The position numbers and the translations under genes are program-made. Below the pieces are notes generated by a model that saw only the letters and a list, made by a program, of their open reading frames with translations, made no database searches and was not told the origin of the DNA. Source: Hymenobacter plasmatis (GTDB lineage Bacteria > Bacteroidota > Bacteroidia > Cytophagales > Hymenobacteraceae). From it: a DNA stretch of 64,000 nucleotides. The stretch covers positions 203,517-267,516 of the forward strand of contig NZ_JAJFAW010000003.1 in NCBI RefSeq assembly GCF_020711255.1, read 5' to 3'. Below, piece after piece: positions 63,327 through 64,000 of the stretch; within the stretch, counting starts at the first letter, position 1; each line of letters begins with the position of its first letter.

Positions 63327-63767
63327 ATGTCAGCTTCCCTCTACGATTTTATCGCCGCCACCCACCTCTTCACTCGGGAGCTGCCGCTTTTTGGTTGCCC
63401 AATTCCGGCGGGCTTCCCATCGCCGGCCGACGACCACCTCGACGCGCCGCTCGACCTGACCAAGCACCTGTTTCAGCACCCGGCCTCCACGTTTCTGGCG
63501 CGCGTCAGCGGCGATTCCATGATTGGGGCCGGCATTCACCCCGGCGACCTCGTGGCCGTGGACCGGGCGGTGCGGGCCCGCGATGGCAGCATTGTGGTGG
63601 CCGTGGTGGAAGGCGAGCACACCATCAAGCGCCTGCAAATGCGGGCCGGGCAGCCGTGGCTGGTGGCCGAGAATGCACGCTACCCGCCGGTGGCCGTGGA
63701 CCGCGGCGTGGGGCTGGTGGTTTGGGGCGTGGTCACGCACGTCATCCACCAATTAGCTGAGCAGTAA
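63327..63767 (+). CDS. umuD: UmuD-like S24 translesion polymerase V subunit
   Basis: 146 residues from ATG at 63327; the longer frame adds four residues. S24 autoprotease fold with Ser in ARVSGDSMIGAGIHPGDLV and Lys in GEHTIKRLQM. The probable self-cleavage site is the Ala-Gly bond in CPIPAGFPSPADD, near residue 29, in the position of the Cys-Gly of E. coli UmuD. Cleavage by RecA filaments would yield UmuD'. Followed 63 bp later by umuC, which is disrupted. Confidence 0.9.
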   Translation: MSASLYDFIAATHLFTRELPLFGCPIPAGFPSPADDHLDAPLDLTKHLFQHPASTFLARVSGDSMIGAGIHPGDLVAVDRAVRARDGSIVVAVVEGEHTIKRLQMRAGQPWLVAENARYPPVAVDRGVGLVVWGVVTHVIHQLAEQ

Positions 63768-63830
63768 GCCGACGAATGGAAAATAACCCGTTAGCAAGGC
63801 CGCGCCCGTTAGCAAAATCACCACGCCCGT

Positions 63831-63938
63831 ATGTACGCCCTCGTCGATTGCCATAATTTTTATGTTTCCTGCGAGCGGGTTTTTGCGCCGCACCTGGAAG
63901 GCAAGCCCGTGGTGGTGCTCTCGAACAACGACGGCTGC
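63831..63938 (+). pseudogene. umuC: umuC 5' fragment, interrupted after codon 36
   Basis: ATG at 63831 encodes [20 protein letters not shown], then [16 protein letters not shown], the conserved Y-family polymerase N-terminus (catalytic Asp in VDC, and SNNDGC). Family members continue with V-x-A-R-S-N-E-A. Here the frame continues [10 protein letters not shown] and stops at 63990, so the coding sequence is lost exactly after SNNDGC. The rest of umuC must lie beyond the inserted sequence and beyond the window. Confidence 0.85.
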
Positions 63939-64000
63939 GTGCGACTTGTTGCCTGTGAACTAACTAAGCAGGCGTTCTTTAGCTCGGGCTAAAGAACAAC
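63939..64000 (+). mobile_element. 5' end of a probable group II intron in umuC (runs off window)
   Basis: Begins GTGCGACTTGTTGCCTGTGA, the GUGYG 5' signature of group II introns. The following bases can fold as a junction: GTT (63948-63950) with AAC (63998-64000), GCCTG (63951-63955) with CAGGC (63969-63973), and GTTCTTTAGC (63974-63983) with GCTAAAGAAC (63988-63997), consistent with the start of domain I. An IS end is the alternative. The window holds only 62 bases of it. Confidence 0.6.

Overview
The window looks like chromosomal DNA of an aerobic member of the Bacteroidota, most likely Hymenobacter or a close relative in the Cytophagales. This is inferred from GC-rich coding sequence, type IX secretion (T9SS) sorting domains, a PorP/SprF protein beside a giant SprB-like adhesin, a three-gene sdhCAB operon with a fused type-B SdhC, and TAnnTTTG promoter boxes with few Shine-Dalgarno sequences. 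No rRNA, tRNA or CRISPR array was seen.

Layout. 0-5 kb: the 3' end of mutS2, an AT-rich foreign-looking gene, a secreted phospholipase-D-fold protein and a truncated paralogue. 5-13.6 kb: murB, kptA, a sugar permease, a THUMP rRNA methyltransferase, then a small DUF559 repeat element that has become fused in frame to recQ, then an XRE-S24 (LexA-like) repressor. 13.7-22.9 kb: pirin, an outer-membrane barrel, a fasciclin lipoprotein, a hydrolase without its nucleophile, an M2 peptidase, an MtfA-like peptidase and a gene broken by one in-frame stop. 22.9-29.6 kb: a small phosphatase, a DEAD-box helicase, a YihY protein, a DUF2062 protein, an FMN reductase and two MFS carriers. 29.8-33.6 kb: sdhCAB. 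33.9-40.1 kb: two tandem secreted CHU_C proteins whose 3' ends have been homogenised. 40.2-48.5 kb: fabD, a membrane protein, PorP/SprF and the adhesin with about eight Ig-like repeats. 48.7-58.2 kb: folK, a hydrolase, a polyprenyl synthase, a zinc-ribbon protein, a P450, a Usp, a TlpA protein and aconitase. 58.2-64 kb: an AT-rich gene, EcsC, a small membrane protein, a GT2, a Dph6-like ligase, DUF2459, a small protein, umuD, and umuC broken by an insertion at the window edge.

The most interesting signals are four. (1) The same 9-5-9 inverted repeat lies upstream of the XRE-S24 repressor and of umuD, which suggests an SOS-like regulon in which the repressor controls itself and umuDC. (2) umuC is interrupted exactly at a GTGCGAC sequence followed by a potential RNA three-way junction, as expected for a group II intron 5' end. 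(3) A palindromic repeat family carries a DUF559 nuclease ORF, and one copy is translationally continuous with recQ. (4) Many genes have a TAnnTTTG-like box only 3-5 nt before the start codon, implying widespread leaderless transcripts. Several families of paired palindromic repeats (18.0, 30.7, 43.5 and 51.3 kb) sit between genes, one of them inside the sdh operon.
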